Shown: positions 9,908-19,469, counted from the first letter of the stretch. The stretch is 64,000 nt of DNA from Sulfurimonas sp. HSL-3221 (GCF_021044585.1 NZ_CP087998.1:682001-746000); one strand, 5' to 3'. Translations and numbers: made by a program. The notes: a model not told the origin generated them from the sequence alone.

Positions 9908-10456
9908 TTAACGGTAAATATGCTGTTTTGTTAATATTGTATCATAATATTCCGTGATGCCAAGCTGCAGGGATTGGCCGGAATGACGCAAGAAAAGCTT
10001 GTAGCTTCGACGGGGGTTTTGGGGATCGGTCAGCACATAGGAATCGCCGCTCTTCACGTACCGATTTGCACTGTACAGATCGAAGACCCGTGAGAGGAGA
10101 TGCTCCGAGGTCGGGAGCTTCAGACCCGCAAGCGTTGTCTGATTTTCAAGGGCATTGATCAGCAGGTTTCTCTGTAGCAGAATCGCAGCGAAGTACGTGG
10201 CGTTTCTGCGCGCCTCCTCCGAACGGTTTAGCATAACGACGGGCAGTGCCAGGCGATCAATGCGATCTGCTTCGAGGCAGGAAAAGGCGTAGAGTGAAAC
10301 AAAACGTTCATCCAGCTCATGGCGATGCAGTGTCTTCGCCCCCTGATTGCAGGCTTGAAGGTACTGACCGTTTTGATAGAGCGTGTAGAGGCTGTCGCTG
10401 CTGGAGGCACTGAGCAGGGTTGTGGCAACTGCAAGCAGGCTCAAATGAAGCCTCAT
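9908..10456 (-). CDS. Small exported protein within the MSHA-type operon, unknown function
   Basis: Hypothetical protein of 182 residues. A short hydrophobic N-terminus (about 1-18, MRLHLSLLAVATTLLSAS) looks like a signal peptide, so a periplasmic location is likely. The body is helix-rich (YTLYQNGQYLQACNQGAKTL), which may be a single TPR-like repeat, with a short polar C-terminus. I do not recognise the family. The start overlaps the end of mshN by 4 nt (ATGA) and mshE follows 12 nt later, so it is part of the pilus operon and probably an accessory of the envelope complex. Confidence 0.75.
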   Translation of the reverse strand: MRLHLSLLAVATTLLSASSSDSLYTLYQNGQYLQACNQGAKTLHRHELDERFVSLYAFSCLEADRIDRLALPVVMLNRSEEARRNATYFAAILLQRNLLINALENQTTLAGLKLPTSEHLLSRVFDLYSANRYVKSGDSYVLTDPQNPRRSYKLFLRHSGQSLQLGITEYYDTILTKQHIYR

Positions 10457-11397
10457 TCCATCGTCCCCTTCTCCATCTGATCAAGGGTGATTTTGGCCTT
10501 GACGGAGCTGCTCTCCTGGATGTAGCTTTTGAGGGTTTTGATCGCCATCTCTTTCTGATCCATTTTGTAAAGCGACTTTGCAAAAATGAGCCATGAATCT
10601 TCGATCGTACTATCAAGTTCATTGGTGATCAGCGCATAGTTGTAGGCTTGCTGATAGTTCCCGGTATGATAATAGCGCTTGGCGACAAAGAGGCTCAGAA
10701 TAGGGTTCTTGCTCTTTTTAAAACGGGCGATGACATCCTGGATATCTTTCATGTCGTCATCGCGTAGAATCGTCATCTCTTCAGACGATGGTTCATCGTC
10801 TGTTTCGGCCCGAGATGCAGCGGGGACCGGAGGGGCGGCTTTGAGTGACGAAGAAGCCTGAATGCCTGGCAACGTTTCGGATGGTTGCGCAGGAGCGTTG
10901 ATCGGCTGTATCTCCTCTTTCGGAGGTGTCGAAATGACCGGGGCCGGAGCTGGCGCCTGTTGTGACGGTCTCTGATAGACTGGCGGTGCGGCCTGTGTTC
11001 TCGCTTGCGGTTGCGGCTCTTGCGTATCGACATGGGAATAATAGTCCATGACGTCCGATTCGAACTCGTGCATGAAGCCCATGGAAGGCGTCAGTTTCAG
11101 GGCCGGCTGCTCTGCAGCAACTGCCTGTGTTTGTGCCGGTCGTGCGCTGTCGGACGCTTGCCCCTGTGCGGCAGCGGATTGTTTAGATGAGTCAACCGCC
11201 GGCATTGTCACTTTGGGCGCAGCGGGGGCCGATACGACCGCCTGTGGTTTTGATGACGTGGGAGCCGACGGTGTGAGGAGAAAATAGGTTGCAGCGAATA
11301 CAAGAACTACTGCGGCACCGCCGCCGACCAGGTACGGGACCTGACGTGTTCGACGGTAGTGCTTCCAGCGCTGTTCGAGTTCAGGGACGTTAAGCAT
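10453..11397 (-). CDS. mshN: MshN-like TPR protein of MSHA pilus assembly
   Basis: Protein of 314 residues: a short cytoplasmic N-terminus, one transmembrane helix (about residues 23-41, YLVGGGAAVVLVFAATYFLL), a long Pro/Ala/Gln-rich linker, and a C-terminal TPR-like region (residues about 210-310, FVAKRYYHTGNYQQAYNYAL). This matches the MshN plan of inner-membrane anchor plus periplasmic TPR. The ATG at 11397 is chosen because it overlaps the mshM stop by 8 nt; an upstream in-frame start at 11430 would lie inside mshM. The low-complexity linker may span the periplasm or contact peptidoglycan. Confidence 0.8.
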   Translation of the reverse strand: MLNVPELEQRWKHYRRTRQVPYLVGGGAAVVLVFAATYFLLTPSAPTSSKPQAVVSAPAAPKVTMPAVDSSKQSAAAQGQASDSARPAQTQAVAAEQPALKLTPSMGFMHEFESDVMDYYSHVDTQEPQPQARTQAAPPVYQRPSQQAPAPAPVISTPPKEEIQPINAPAQPSETLPGIQASSSLKAAPPVPAASRAETDDEPSSEEMTILRDDDMKDIQDVIARFKKSKNPILSLFVAKRYYHTGNYQQAYNYALITNELDSTIEDSWLIFAKSLYKMDQKEMAIKTLKSYIQESSSVKAKITLDQMEKGTME

Positions 11398-12202
11398 TGA
11401 TAAACCCCGTTTCAATCCCCGCCATTTCAATCATTTTACGGTTGACAGCAGTATAGTTGATCTGCGTGGGCTGGTTCTCTTCATACCATGACGCAATACT
11501 GAAGAGAGCAAAGAGCAACTTGTTGGTATTACGGTAATTGCCTTCGGTCAATTCATGGATCCAGCGGACATTCTTGTCATTGAACATATTGGCGACATCA
11601 AAACAGTTTGACCGAAGCAGTTTTTTCTGAATGTAGATCTTCAATTCGGCGGCCGAAGCGTTGAGCAGCTCTTGTGCTTCCCAGATACGTGACTGGAAAT
11701 GCTCTTTGGCGACAACGTCCTCCTGTTCCGTTTTGTGCAGGGAGATAATAAACTTGATCTGGCGCGTATCGGAGATCAGACGGATTTTTTCCAACAGTGC
11801 CGTTGAATACATTTGCGCTTCATCCAGCAAGACGACCGGAGGCGTTTCAAAAGTATATTGTGCGGCAAGCTCGTTAAAGCGCGTAAAATGGATGGGTTCG
11901 TCGGTGATGTAGTCAAACACATCGCGTGCCAGTGAGCGGAAAAAAGCATCTTCATCGGTAATGGGTGTTTGATACAGAACGATTTTTTGTCTGTCGTGCA
12001 GTTCTTTGTAGATACGGCTCAGCATCATACTTTTACCCGTTCCCGGTTTTCCGAAAAGCAGGATCATTTTCAGGGGTTTTTTTATGGCTTCCATCAGGGA
12101 TTTGTAGACGATGGCGACGCGATCGAGCTGCACATAGGCATTCGCGTCTACTACATCGAGAAAGACCTCTTTGGAAGAGTCAAAGAGGTTCTTATTCTGC
12201 AT
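11390..12202 (-). CDS. mshM: MshM/GspA-like AAA ATPase
   Basis: ExeA/GspA-type AAA+ ATPase of 270 residues. Walker A is LFGKPGTGKSMM with Lys57 and Walker B is VVLLDEAQMYS near residues 117-127. The late NYRNTNKLL segment fits the sensor 2 region. In the aeromonad ExeA/ExeB system such proteins help place the secretin through the peptidoglycan, and MshM is the counterpart in MSHA loci. It lacks a membrane helix and a peptidoglycan-binding domain, so it acts on the cytoplasmic side. The start overlaps the mshL stop by 11 nt. Confidence 0.85.
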   Translation of the reverse strand: MQNKNLFDSSKEVFLDVVDANAYVQLDRVAIVYKSLMEAIKKPLKMILLFGKPGTGKSMMLSRIYKELHDRQKIVLYQTPITDEDAFFRSLARDVFDYITDEPIHFTRFNELAAQYTFETPPVVLLDEAQMYSTALLEKIRLISDTRQIKFIISLHKTEQEDVVAKEHFQSRIWEAQELLNASAAELKIYIQKKLLRSNCFDVANMFNDKNVRWIHELTEGNYRNTNKLLFALFSIASWYEENQPTQINYTAVNRKMIEMAGIETGFINA

Positions 12203-13814
12203 TGGCCTCTGCAGCTGTTTCTTTGGAGGTCAGGCCGGCTTCACTGTCGGTAAACTTGGTATATCCAAGATCAGAAAGGGAGAGCGTGTTGTTCTCTTTC
12301 TTGATAATGTGCGGTTCGATAACAATAACGAGTTCCGTCGTATCCACAGCTTTTTCTTCGTATTTGAAAAGGTAACCGAGTCCCGGGATGTCACCGAGGA
12401 GCGGTACTCTGTTAGTATGCATGCTTTCGGATTTGTCGATCAGACCGCCGATGATGATACTGTTGCCGTCTTTGACGGTCACGACGGAGGCAAGCTGGCG
12501 GCGGTCAAGATCCGGCGGCATAGAGCGCTTTTGCTGCTCGATTTCGTCGCTGCTGAGTTTAATCCTTGTCTGGCTGACCGAAGGATTGATCTTGAGGGTG
12601 ATCGTATTGTCGTTGGCGATCTCCGGCGTGATGTCGAGCAGAACACCCGCGAAGATGGAGTTGACCTCTTCGTTCTGTGTGGTCTGCGATGTACCGGCCG
12701 AACTACCGGCAAGAATCTGGGACTGCTGGATCTTGTAGAAATACTCCGTACCGACAGTAATGAGGGCAGGCTGGTTGTTGAGGGTCAGTACCTTCGGATT
12801 GGAGATCGCGTCAACATCCCCCTGCGTTTTAAGGAATTTGACCAGTTCCGTGATCGTATTACCCCCGGTGAGTTTGAGCAGCGACGCCGGACCGGAATAG
12901 CCTGCGGTACCCCCCGTCAGAATATTCCCCGTCGTATCAAAGGTGGAAACGTTCAATGCATCGAGTTTGTCGATGTGGAACGAGAGATTCTGCAGGGCAT
13001 AGATCTGGGACCAGTCGATACCGGTCGAACTGCTGTCGCTGAGTGTGACGGCCATCATGCGGACGTCGATCAGCACCTGGTATTGGATCTTTTTCTGCAG
13101 TTCGTTGAGGTATTTTTCGAGACGCTGTTGCTGGCGTACCGTCGCCGTAACGGTGACGAGCCCCGCGTTTTTGTTGACAATCGGAGCTTCCGCCTGATAG
13201 AAGTCCGTCGGACGGTTCAGGACGCGCTGCAGTTCGAGGTCGAGTTCTTCCCAGAACTTGACCTCGTCGAGGGACTCGATCTTGATACCGGAGGTGTTGT
13301 TTTGCGTAATCTGCATGGAGCCGCCGCCGAGGTCCGCTCCCTGGCCGCCGCCACCGCCGCCGGATTGGCTGCTTGAACTTCCGGTTGCCTGGGAGCTGCT
13401 GAGCAGGATATCCGTACTGCCGATACTTTTGCGGGCACTGATGATGTAGTCGATGTTGTAGGTCTTCGTCTCGATAAAGGAGATCTTGAGGATATTGTTC
13501 TCCAGGGTATAGTTGAGGTTGTTGTCAACCAGGAGAATATCCAGGACCTCGTTCAGTGTGAGGTTCTTCAGATTGGTCCGCTGCAAGCGTTTGGACATCT
13601 TTTTTTCAGCTTCATTGTCGCTGATGATCAGTGTGAGTTCACATTCGTTGCTCAGCTGATCGACGTATTTGGAGATGGTCATCCCCTTCGCTCCGCTGAT
13701 GGAAAAGAGCTCATACGTACAGTCTGCTGCCTGTACCGATGAAGCCAGCAGTAGGGCCGCGGCTACCGAAGTGATTGACTTGTGGATGCTTTGGAATGGA
13801 GTCATGTTTTTCAT
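12192..13814 (-). CDS. mshL: MSHA pilus outer-membrane secretin
   Basis: Secretin of 540 residues that forms the outer-membrane channel for the pilus. A signal peptide (about 1-29) precedes an STN-like N domain (LKNLTLNEVLDILLVDNNLNY) and a Gly/Ser-rich linker near residues 143-160. The C-terminal secretin core carries SNPKVLTLNNQPALITVG and the late VPLLGDIPGLGYLFK typical of the family. Length fits MshL. Starts at 13814 and 13805 are both possible. It lies 9 nt after the mshK stop, in the same operon. Confidence 0.9.
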   Translation of the reverse strand: MKNMTPFQSIHKSITSVAAALLLASSVQAADCTYELFSISGAKGMTISKYVDQLSNECELTLIISDNEAEKKMSKRLQRTNLKNLTLNEVLDILLVDNNLNYTLENNILKISFIETKTYNIDYIISARKSIGSTDILLSSSQATGSSSSQSGGGGGGQGADLGGGSMQITQNNTSGIKIESLDEVKFWEELDLELQRVLNRPTDFYQAEAPIVNKNAGLVTVTATVRQQQRLEKYLNELQKKIQYQVLIDVRMMAVTLSDSSSTGIDWSQIYALQNLSFHIDKLDALNVSTFDTTGNILTGGTAGYSGPASLLKLTGGNTITELVKFLKTQGDVDAISNPKVLTLNNQPALITVGTEYFYKIQQSQILAGSSAGTSQTTQNEEVNSIFAGVLLDITPEIANDNTITLKINPSVSQTRIKLSSDEIEQQKRSMPPDLDRRQLASVVTVKDGNSIIIGGLIDKSESMHTNRVPLLGDIPGLGYLFKYEEKAVDTTELVIVIEPHIIKKENNTLSLSDLGYTKFTDSEAGLTSKETAAEANAE

Positions 13815-13823
13815 CGTCTTTTC

Positions 13824-14249
13824 CTATTTGGCGTTGATTTGGATTTTTGGGTTCTTCTTCTTCAGCGTCAGCGTTACTTCTTTCTTCTTCTTCTGAAGCA
13901 AGACGCTGTCGCGTTCGATCTTCGTGATGACGTACCCGTAAATGGTGTCTTTTTCTTTGTACCATTTGCCGTCAATCAGCGCGGTGCGACTGTTGATGAC
14001 GGATTCGAGGGTCATGTACCTCTGCTTGGGACGCTTCACGTATGTGCCCGTCGCCTTTGCCTTATGGGGCTGGTTGATAATCAGTTGCGCCCTAAAGGGG
14101 TCTTGTAATCCGTACAGCGCACTGGCATGAACCCCCTTGCGGGGCGGTTTGATCGCTGCGATCTCATCGTCTACCCACTTCATGTCAGGCTGCATGCCCT
14201 CGGCGAGTGCGATCAACGGCAGGGTGAGGAGTAGTAGCTTCGTTTTCAT
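13824..14249 (-). CDS. mshK: MshK-like periplasmic protein of MSHA assembly
   Basis: Small exported protein of 141 residues: N-terminal signal (about 1-16, MKTKLLLLTLPLIALA) and a C-terminal region with the pattern ALIDGKWYKEKDTIYGYVITKIERDSV. That is the short GspC/PilP-like fold expected for MshK (inner membrane-secretin connector). The C-terminus is very lysine rich (KKKKEVTLTLKKKNPK). The ATG at 14249 shares its base with the mshJ stop (TAATG) and is preferred over an upstream in-frame start at 14267. The assignment leans on position between mshJ and mshL. Confidence 0.7.
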   Translation of the reverse strand: MKTKLLLLTLPLIALAEGMQPDMKWVDDEIAAIKPPRKGVHASALYGLQDPFRAQLIINQPHKAKATGTYVKRPKQRYMTLESVINSRTALIDGKWYKEKDTIYGYVITKIERDSVLLQKKKKEVTLTLKKKNPKIQINAK

Positions 14250-14881
14250 TAGTAAGTAATCCCCCATACAGATGAGTTGACGTCGAGTTCCAGTTTTTCC
14301 TTGGCTCTGAGGTCAAGACCGTGCAGGTCAATGACGAGATCGCTCTGCTCCATCGCATTGACGAATTTGAGCATATTGTCGAATTGACCACTTGCAAAGA
14401 CTTTAATATCCAAGACATGACCGAACTTCTCTTTTTCAATGGCGCGTTTGTTGCTGAGAAGTGCGAGCTTGATGTTGTATTTTTTTGCGTTTTCGGCAAT
14501 CGAGTCGATATATTTACCCCAAGCTTCTTCATTATAGAAGAGTTCGGAGATTTGGCTGATCTTGAAGTTGATGTACTCATTTTTTTCCTGAGTCGCTACC
14601 GTCTCCATTTTGATCGCTTCAATCTGCGCTTCGATCTGCTTGATTTCACTTTCGGGGTGCATCGCCAGGTACTGCTCATCCGCCCGGAGTTTTTGTTCGA
14701 CGGCGATTCTCTCTTTTTTGACTTGGAGATATTCGCGCTCGGCACTTTCCCAGAAAAGAAGATAGGAAAACGCTACCAGTGCCACGGCGATCAGACCGTA
14801 GATCATATAGACCTCGCCCTGCTTTTTGCTGGCGAAGGACTGGTCTATCGGATAGAGATATTGTTCAAGATTGAATTTCAT
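14249..14881 (-). CDS. mshJ: MshJ-like (PilO/GspM type) pilus assembly protein
   Basis: Protein of 210 residues with one N-terminal transmembrane helix (about 25-45), a charged coiled coil (residues about 50-115) and a small C-terminal alpha/beta domain (FASGQFDNMLKFVNAMEQSD), the layout of PilO/GspM proteins. It should pair with the MshI C-terminal domain in the inner-membrane platform. The start overlaps the mshI stop by 4 nt and the stop overlaps mshK by 1 nt. The name is by architecture and order. Confidence 0.75.
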   Translation of the reverse strand: MKFNLEQYLYPIDQSFASKKQGEVYMIYGLIAVALVAFSYLLFWESAEREYLQVKKERIAVEQKLRADEQYLAMHPESEIKQIEAQIEAIKMETVATQEKNEYINFKISQISELFYNEEAWGKYIDSIAENAKKYNIKLALLSNKRAIEKEKFGHVLDIKVFASGQFDNMLKFVNAMEQSDLVIDLHGLDLRAKEKLELDVNSSVWGITY

Positions 14882-16410
14882 TTCAGCACCACCTTCAGGT
14901 CACCGCGGTAATAGTTGGTTTCCTCATCCAATTCGATTTTCTCGATGTTGTAGTGGAAACGCTGTGTACGGTGTTTAGTCATAAATTCGACCAGATCGGT
15001 AATTTGTTTGTCTTTTTTCGCCATGACTTTCAAGCTGAAAACCTTTTCTTGGGCATCCTGCTTATAGTTGATATCGGCAACACTGACGTCAAACCGATTC
15101 AACTCTCTGGTAAGGGCGGCCATGATTTCTGCTTTCATGGGGTAATTGACCTTGACGTCATGGATTTTGATCAGTGTCGCTTTTCGCTCTTCGAAGAGCT
15201 CGATCTCCGCATCAAGAAGCTTCTGCGCCTCTGCCTTTTGTGCCAGTTTGAGATTAATGGTCTCTTCGCGCGTCACCTTGATGGCATGCGTCTCGCGGTA
15301 CTGTTTCTCCAGGAGGGCTTTACGAACGCTTTCGGCATAGCCCATTGTCCAGTAGGTGACGGGGTAGGCAAATGCGACGACGAGCGAGAGGGCCGTGACG
15401 GCGAAGAGCTTTCCACTGTGGCGTTGGAAAAACGGCGGCGGGCGGTGGTAGATGGAAAAGTTGACGTCATAGCGTGCCGCTTTGTCCGTGCGTACATACA
15501 GCTGCATCAGCTGGTGGATCTGGTCAATGTAGCTGTCCGTCGCAAAACCGTAGGAGAAGTCGAACGACTTGGCCTCAAACCCCAGATAGGTCTGGCAATA
15601 CTCGTCAACCCCGGCGATTGAGCCGATCTGCGAACCGATATAAATCTCTTCGATCGTTTCGATTTCGTAAGCGCGTTTCGCGTAATTAAGAACGTCGTTG
15701 ATATGGAGGAAGAGTTCGCCGAAGAGTTTGATCAGGTATTTTTGGTACTCCGGATTCTGCGTCGCAAGCCCTTCGGTCGCAAGCAGCGTCTGAAAGTCCG
15801 CAAGGTCGATCTGTTCGCCTAGGAGCTCGCAGAAACGCTCATGCATGTCACGGAAAGAGTATTTGAGACTCTTTGTGTAGACGAATTCTTGCTCATTGTA
15901 GAGGGTGAAGAAGGCGTCATTTTCCTGGAAATAGATGTAGCAGTGCGCACCGTATCCCTGAACGATCTCATGGCTGTAAAGGGTTTTGAGCAGCAGCGGT
16001 ACCGGAACGATCTGGTCGACATACTGCAGAGCTGAAACCGTTTGGGCAAAGGTCTCGTCGATGACGAGCGGGTCGACAATAAATACATGGAAGATGCGTT
16101 CTTTCGCACTTCCGTCCGTCGGCACCTCGATGAAATCGATCGTGTACTCGATCGCCATGTCGAGGGCGAGCTCTTCGTATGCCTTGGTTTCAATGACAAA
16201 AGCAAGATCGTCATCGGGGATGTTTTTGCTTACACCGATCTGGGCCGTGATGAAGCTACTCGTGTTGAGATAGGAAATCCCGTACTGTTTCTTACCATAC
16301 TGCGGGTTTTTAGCAGCACTTAACTGATTACCGCTCCCGAGGTAGTAGGTGTGATTATACGGGTTGTTCGAGAGGACCGTATCAAAAACCTGCTCGTTAG
16401 AATTGTTCAT
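14878..16410 (-). CDS. mshI: MshI-like (GspL/PilM-PilN type) pilus assembly protein
   Basis: First gene of the pilus operon, 510 residues. The N-terminal half resembles an actin-like PilM/GspL cytoplasmic domain. A transmembrane helix near residues 345-365 (LFAVTALSLVVAFAYPVTYW) follows, then a coiled coil and a PilN-like C-terminal domain (LTRELNRFDVSVADINYK). The ATG at 16410 (MNNSNEQVF) with AGGGA upstream is chosen over an in-frame start at 16455. MshI is expected to build the inner-membrane platform with MshJ and MshG. Identity rests on architecture and gene order. Confidence 0.75.
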   Translation of the reverse strand: MNNSNEQVFDTVLSNNPYNHTYYLGSGNQLSAAKNPQYGKKQYGISYLNTSSFITAQIGVSKNIPDDDLAFVIETKAYEELALDMAIEYTIDFIEVPTDGSAKERIFHVFIVDPLVIDETFAQTVSALQYVDQIVPVPLLLKTLYSHEIVQGYGAHCYIYFQENDAFFTLYNEQEFVYTKSLKYSFRDMHERFCELLGEQIDLADFQTLLATEGLATQNPEYQKYLIKLFGELFLHINDVLNYAKRAYEIETIEEIYIGSQIGSIAGVDEYCQTYLGFEAKSFDFSYGFATDSYIDQIHQLMQLYVRTDKAARYDVNFSIYHRPPPFFQRHSGKLFAVTALSLVVAFAYPVTYWTMGYAESVRKALLEKQYRETHAIKVTREETINLKLAQKAEAQKLLDAEIELFEERKATLIKIHDVKVNYPMKAEIMAALTRELNRFDVSVADINYKQDAQEKVFSLKVMAKKDKQITDLVEFMTKHRTQRFHYNIEKIELDEETNYYRGDLKVVLK

Positions 16411-16710
16411 GTCGCAAATCCCTGTTCTTTTTGGACTGTCCGGCAGCCATATCATGAAGGGCGAATACTATCTCTAGATAGCCGGGGGCAACCGGATTGC
16501 CACCCGTTTTTGTTCACCTGGTTCATTTAATAACAACATAAAACCACATTGCAAAATAACACAGGGTGTTATCGTTCTGAGGTTTCACACATTTTCATTG
16601 TAGCCCAAGTAAACTTAAAAATTTTCTTATAAGTGTGCAAAAAAGCCCTAGTTATGGTTGTCGCGGGGGAGTGAGGTAGAATCTATTTTTATGACTTGTC
16701 TGCCGGAAGT
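16411..16710 (-). promoter_or_regulatory. 300-bp leader/promoter region of the msh operon
   Basis: No gene is visible between the era stop and mshI. The outer half (about 16500-16640) is AT-rich and holds a TACAAT on the minus strand as a possible -10. Nearer the gene are two inverted repeats: CTATCT-CT-AGATAG at 16468-16481 and GGCAA-N5-TTGCC at 16487-16501. They lie within 95 bp of the mshI start and could be an operator or a 5'-UTR hairpin. Confidence 0.4.
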
Positions 16711-17586
16711 TCAGGTTTGGTACCCGAGGTCTTCCAGCATCTTCTTATCGTTGGTCCAGTTGGGTTTCACGCTGACAAACAGATCAAGGTAGGCGCGGTG
16801 GCCGGAAAGGGATTCGATTTTCTGACGGGCATGCTTGCCGATGCGCTTGATCGTCGCGCCGCTTTTACCGATCATAATTCCTTTCTGGCTCTCCTTTTCA
16901 ACGATGATTGTGGCGCGGATATGGTCGATGTCATCAGCTTCATCGATCTTGTCAATGACGACATCGGTCCCGTAGGGGATTTCGTCGCTGATGTTCTCGA
17001 AAATTGATTCGCGGATGAACTCTCGGAAGATGTCACGCAGCTTCTCATTGGTGAGGTCTTCAGGGTCAAAGAGGTAGGGTGATTCCGGCAGAAAGCGCGT
17101 AATGACCTCTTTGAGTTGTTCGAGACCGGTATGCTTGGTCACAGAGACGGGAATGAGGGCCTCGAAGTGCTCAGAGAAGGCGTTGTACTCCGCGATGCGT
17201 GCTAGCAGCTCTCCCTGGGAGATCTGGTCAATTTTGCTGAGCGCAATGAGGTGCTTTTTCCCGCCGGCAATCTCCAAAAAGCGCTTGTAGTGTTTGACGC
17301 TGTCCGCAGCCGGGGCCAGGTAGACGATCAGATCGCAGTCGCCGATCGCCTTGAGGGCCTCTTCGAGCATGAACTGGTTGAGCTTGCGCTCTTTTTCATG
17401 CAGACCCGGCGTGTCGACGAAGATCAGCTGATCTTCCCCGTGCATGACGATGGCGTTGAGACGCCTGCGCGTCGCATTGGCTTTCTGGCTGACCATGGCG
17501 ATCTTCTCGCCCAGCAGCGCATTGAGTAGGGTACTTTTGCCCGCGTTCGGGCGTCCGACGAGGGCTACGAAACCGGCTTTGGTCAT
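16711..17586 (-). CDS. era: GTPase Era
   Basis: Essential GTPase that assists 16S rRNA maturation and 30S assembly, 291 residues. G1 is GRPNAGKST at about 11-19, G3 is VDTPGLHEKE, G4 is SKID. The C-terminal KH RNA-binding domain carries IMIGKSGATIKRIGKHAR. It follows hslU by 12 nt, and together with hslV, rplI and upstream genes forms a long minus-strand run. Identity is secure. Confidence 0.97.
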   Translation of the reverse strand: MTKAGFVALVGRPNAGKSTLLNALLGEKIAMVSQKANATRRRLNAIVMHGEDQLIFVDTPGLHEKERKLNQFMLEEALKAIGDCDLIVYLAPAADSVKHYKRFLEIAGGKKHLIALSKIDQISQGELLARIAEYNAFSEHFEALIPVSVTKHTGLEQLKEVITRFLPESPYLFDPEDLTNEKLRDIFREFIRESIFENISDEIPYGTDVVIDKIDEADDIDHIRATIIVEKESQKGIMIGKSGATIKRIGKHARQKIESLSGHRAYLDLFVSVKPNWTNDKKMLEDLGYQT

Positions 17587-17598
17587 ACAGGGGCTCCT

Positions 17599-18927
17599 TT
17601 AAAGGATATAACGGGAGAGGTCTTCATCTTCGATGACGATATCCAGTTTGTCGTGGACGATCGCTTTGGTGACGGTATAGGTCTCTCCGGCGTAGGATTC
17701 GGCGTCAAAACTGATCGCTTCGAGCACCTTTTCCAAGATAGTGTGCAGACGTCTGGCGCCAATGTCTTCGGTCTTTTCATTGGCCTGCTGCGCGAGGGCG
17801 GCGATGGCACGGATGGCGTCGTCATCAAACTCCAGGGTGACCTCTTCGACGGCGAGCAGCGCCTTGTACTGTTTTATCAGCGAGTTCTTCGGCTGGGTGA
17901 GGATGGCGTAGAGCGCCTCTTCGTCAAGGGACTGTAGCTCGACGCGAAGCGGGAAGCGCCCCTGAAGCTCGGGGATAAGGTCACTCGGCTTGGTCAGGTG
18001 AAAGGCCCCGGCGGCAATGAAAAGGATGTGGTCGGTTTTGACCGGCCCGTACTTTGTGCCGACGCTGCTCCCTTCGACAATGGGAAGCAGGTCACGCTGT
18101 ACCCCCTCTTTGCTGGGGTCGTTGCGCCCCTGGCTCTTGGCACTGACGGCGATCTTGTCGATCTCGTCGAGGAAGATGATGCCGCCGTCTTCCGCGCGGC
18201 GTACGGCCTCGCTTCGGATGGCGTCCATATCCAGAAGCGCTTCGGTTGCTTCACTGTCAAGGATACGGATCGCATCGGAGACCTTCATCTCTTTTTTGTT
18301 CTCTTTTTTGTTGATTGAACTGAACATCTTGGCGAAGGATTCCTGCATCTTCGCCATCTCCGGCGGCATGCCGCTGTCGTTGAACTCGATATTTCCCTTG
18401 GGGAGCTCGATCTCGATCGTCTTGTCGTTCATCTCGCCGTCAATGACCCTCTGCCGCATCCGTTCGCGGGAGGAAGCATATTCGGCTTTCTTGGTCTCCG
18501 AGGAGAGGGGCGGCAGCGGTGGCAGCAGCTTGTCGACGATCTTGTCGAGGACATACTCTTTGATCGCCTCTTCGTTCGCCGCTTTCTGCTCCTCTTTGAC
18601 AAGAGCGATGGAGGTCATGACGAGGTCGCGGACCATGGACTCGACGTCGCGGCCGACGAAGCCGACCTCCGTGAACTTGCTTGCTTCGACCTTGATGAAG
18701 GGAACGCCCATCATCTTGGCCAACCGGCGGGAGATCTCCGTCTTTCCGACCCCGGTAGAGCCGATCATCAGGATGTTCTTGGGCATGATCTCGTGCTGCA
18801 TCTCGCCGTCCAGCTGCATCCGGCGGTAGCGGGTGCGCAGGGCAAGGGCGATGCTCTTTTTCGCAGCCTGCTGGCCGATGATGTAGGCATCGAGATAGGA
18901 GACGATCTCCTTGGGGGTCATGTTCAT
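17599..18927 (-). CDS. hslU: ATP-dependent protease ATPase subunit HslU
   Basis: AAA+ unfoldase that feeds proteins into the HslV peptidase chamber, 442 residues. It has Walker [11 protein letters not shown] with Lys62, the [20 protein letters not shown] region, Walker [13 protein letters not shown], and a C-terminal DEDLSRYIL that fits the HslV-activating tail. The start overlaps the hslV stop by 4 nt (ATGA); an ATG two codons later is an alternative. It is co-transcribed with hslV. Confidence 0.97.
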   Translation of the reverse strand: MNMTPKEIVSYLDAYIIGQQAAKKSIALALRTRYRRMQLDGEMQHEIMPKNILMIGSTGVGKTEISRRLAKMMGVPFIKVEASKFTEVGFVGRDVESMVRDLVMTSIALVKEEQKAANEEAIKEYVLDKIVDKLLPPLPPLSSETKKAEYASSRERMRQRVIDGEMNDKTIEIELPKGNIEFNDSGMPPEMAKMQESFAKMFSSINKKENKKEMKVSDAIRILDSEATEALLDMDAIRSEAVRRAEDGGIIFLDEIDKIAVSAKSQGRNDPSKEGVQRDLLPIVEGSSVGTKYGPVKTDHILFIAAGAFHLTKPSDLIPELQGRFPLRVELQSLDEEALYAILTQPKNSLIKQYKALLAVEEVTLEFDDDAIRAIAALAQQANEKTEDIGARRLHTILEKVLEAISFDAESYAGETYTVTKAIVHDKLDIVIEDEDLSRYIL

Positions 18928-19469
18928 GCTTCCGAGGCCTCCAGGGTCAGGATTTTGATCTCATGGTTGGTGTAGATGCAGAGGTCCGCCGCGATATGCA
19001 AGCTCTCCTCGACGAGGGCCTCGGGTGCCATGTCAGCATGCTTTTTCAGGGCACGGGCGCTGGCAATGGCGTAGTTGCCGCCGCTGCCGATGGAGGCAAT
19101 TTGGCCATCCTCGGGCTCGACGACGTCGCCGTTGCCGGTGAGGATAAAGATATGCTCGGTGTTGAGGACGATCATCATCGCTTCCAGACGCCGAAGGACC
19201 TTGTCTTTCCGCCACGCTTTTGAGAAGTCGATAATGGCCTTGACCATGTCCCCTTTGCGCGCGGAGAGGAACTCCTCGAACATGTCGAAGAGGTTGAAAG
19301 CGTCCGCCGTGGAGCCGGCGAATCCGGCCAGCACCTGGCCGTTGTGCAGTTTGCGGATCTTAGTGGCGTTGTTTTTTAGGACGGTGTGCCCGAAAGTGAC
19401 CTGCCCGTCCCCGCCGATGACCGCTTTGCCCTCACCCTTGTACGCGAGGATCGTCGTTGCGTCGAACAT
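18924..19469 (-). CDS. hslV: ATP-dependent protease peptidase subunit HslV
   Basis: Proteasome-like threonine peptidase of 181 residues. The conserved GGDGQVTFG and [18 protein letters not shown] segments and the late [15 protein letters not shown] are present. The N-terminus reads MFDATTI, so the Thr-Thr aligned to the usual mature N-terminus is preceded by four residues rather than by the initiator Met alone; removal of MFDA would be needed for a Thr nucleophile. The start shares one base with the rplI stop (TAATG) and the end overlaps hslU. Confidence 0.96.
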   Translation of the reverse strand: MFDATTILAYKGEGKAVIGGDGQVTFGHTVLKNNATKIRKLHNGQVLAGFAGSTADAFNLFDMFEEFLSARKGDMVKAIIDFSKAWRKDKVLRRLEAMMIVLNTEHIFILTGNGDVVEPEDGQIASIGSGGNYAIASARALKKHADMAPEALVEESLHIAADLCIYTNHEIKILTLEASEA

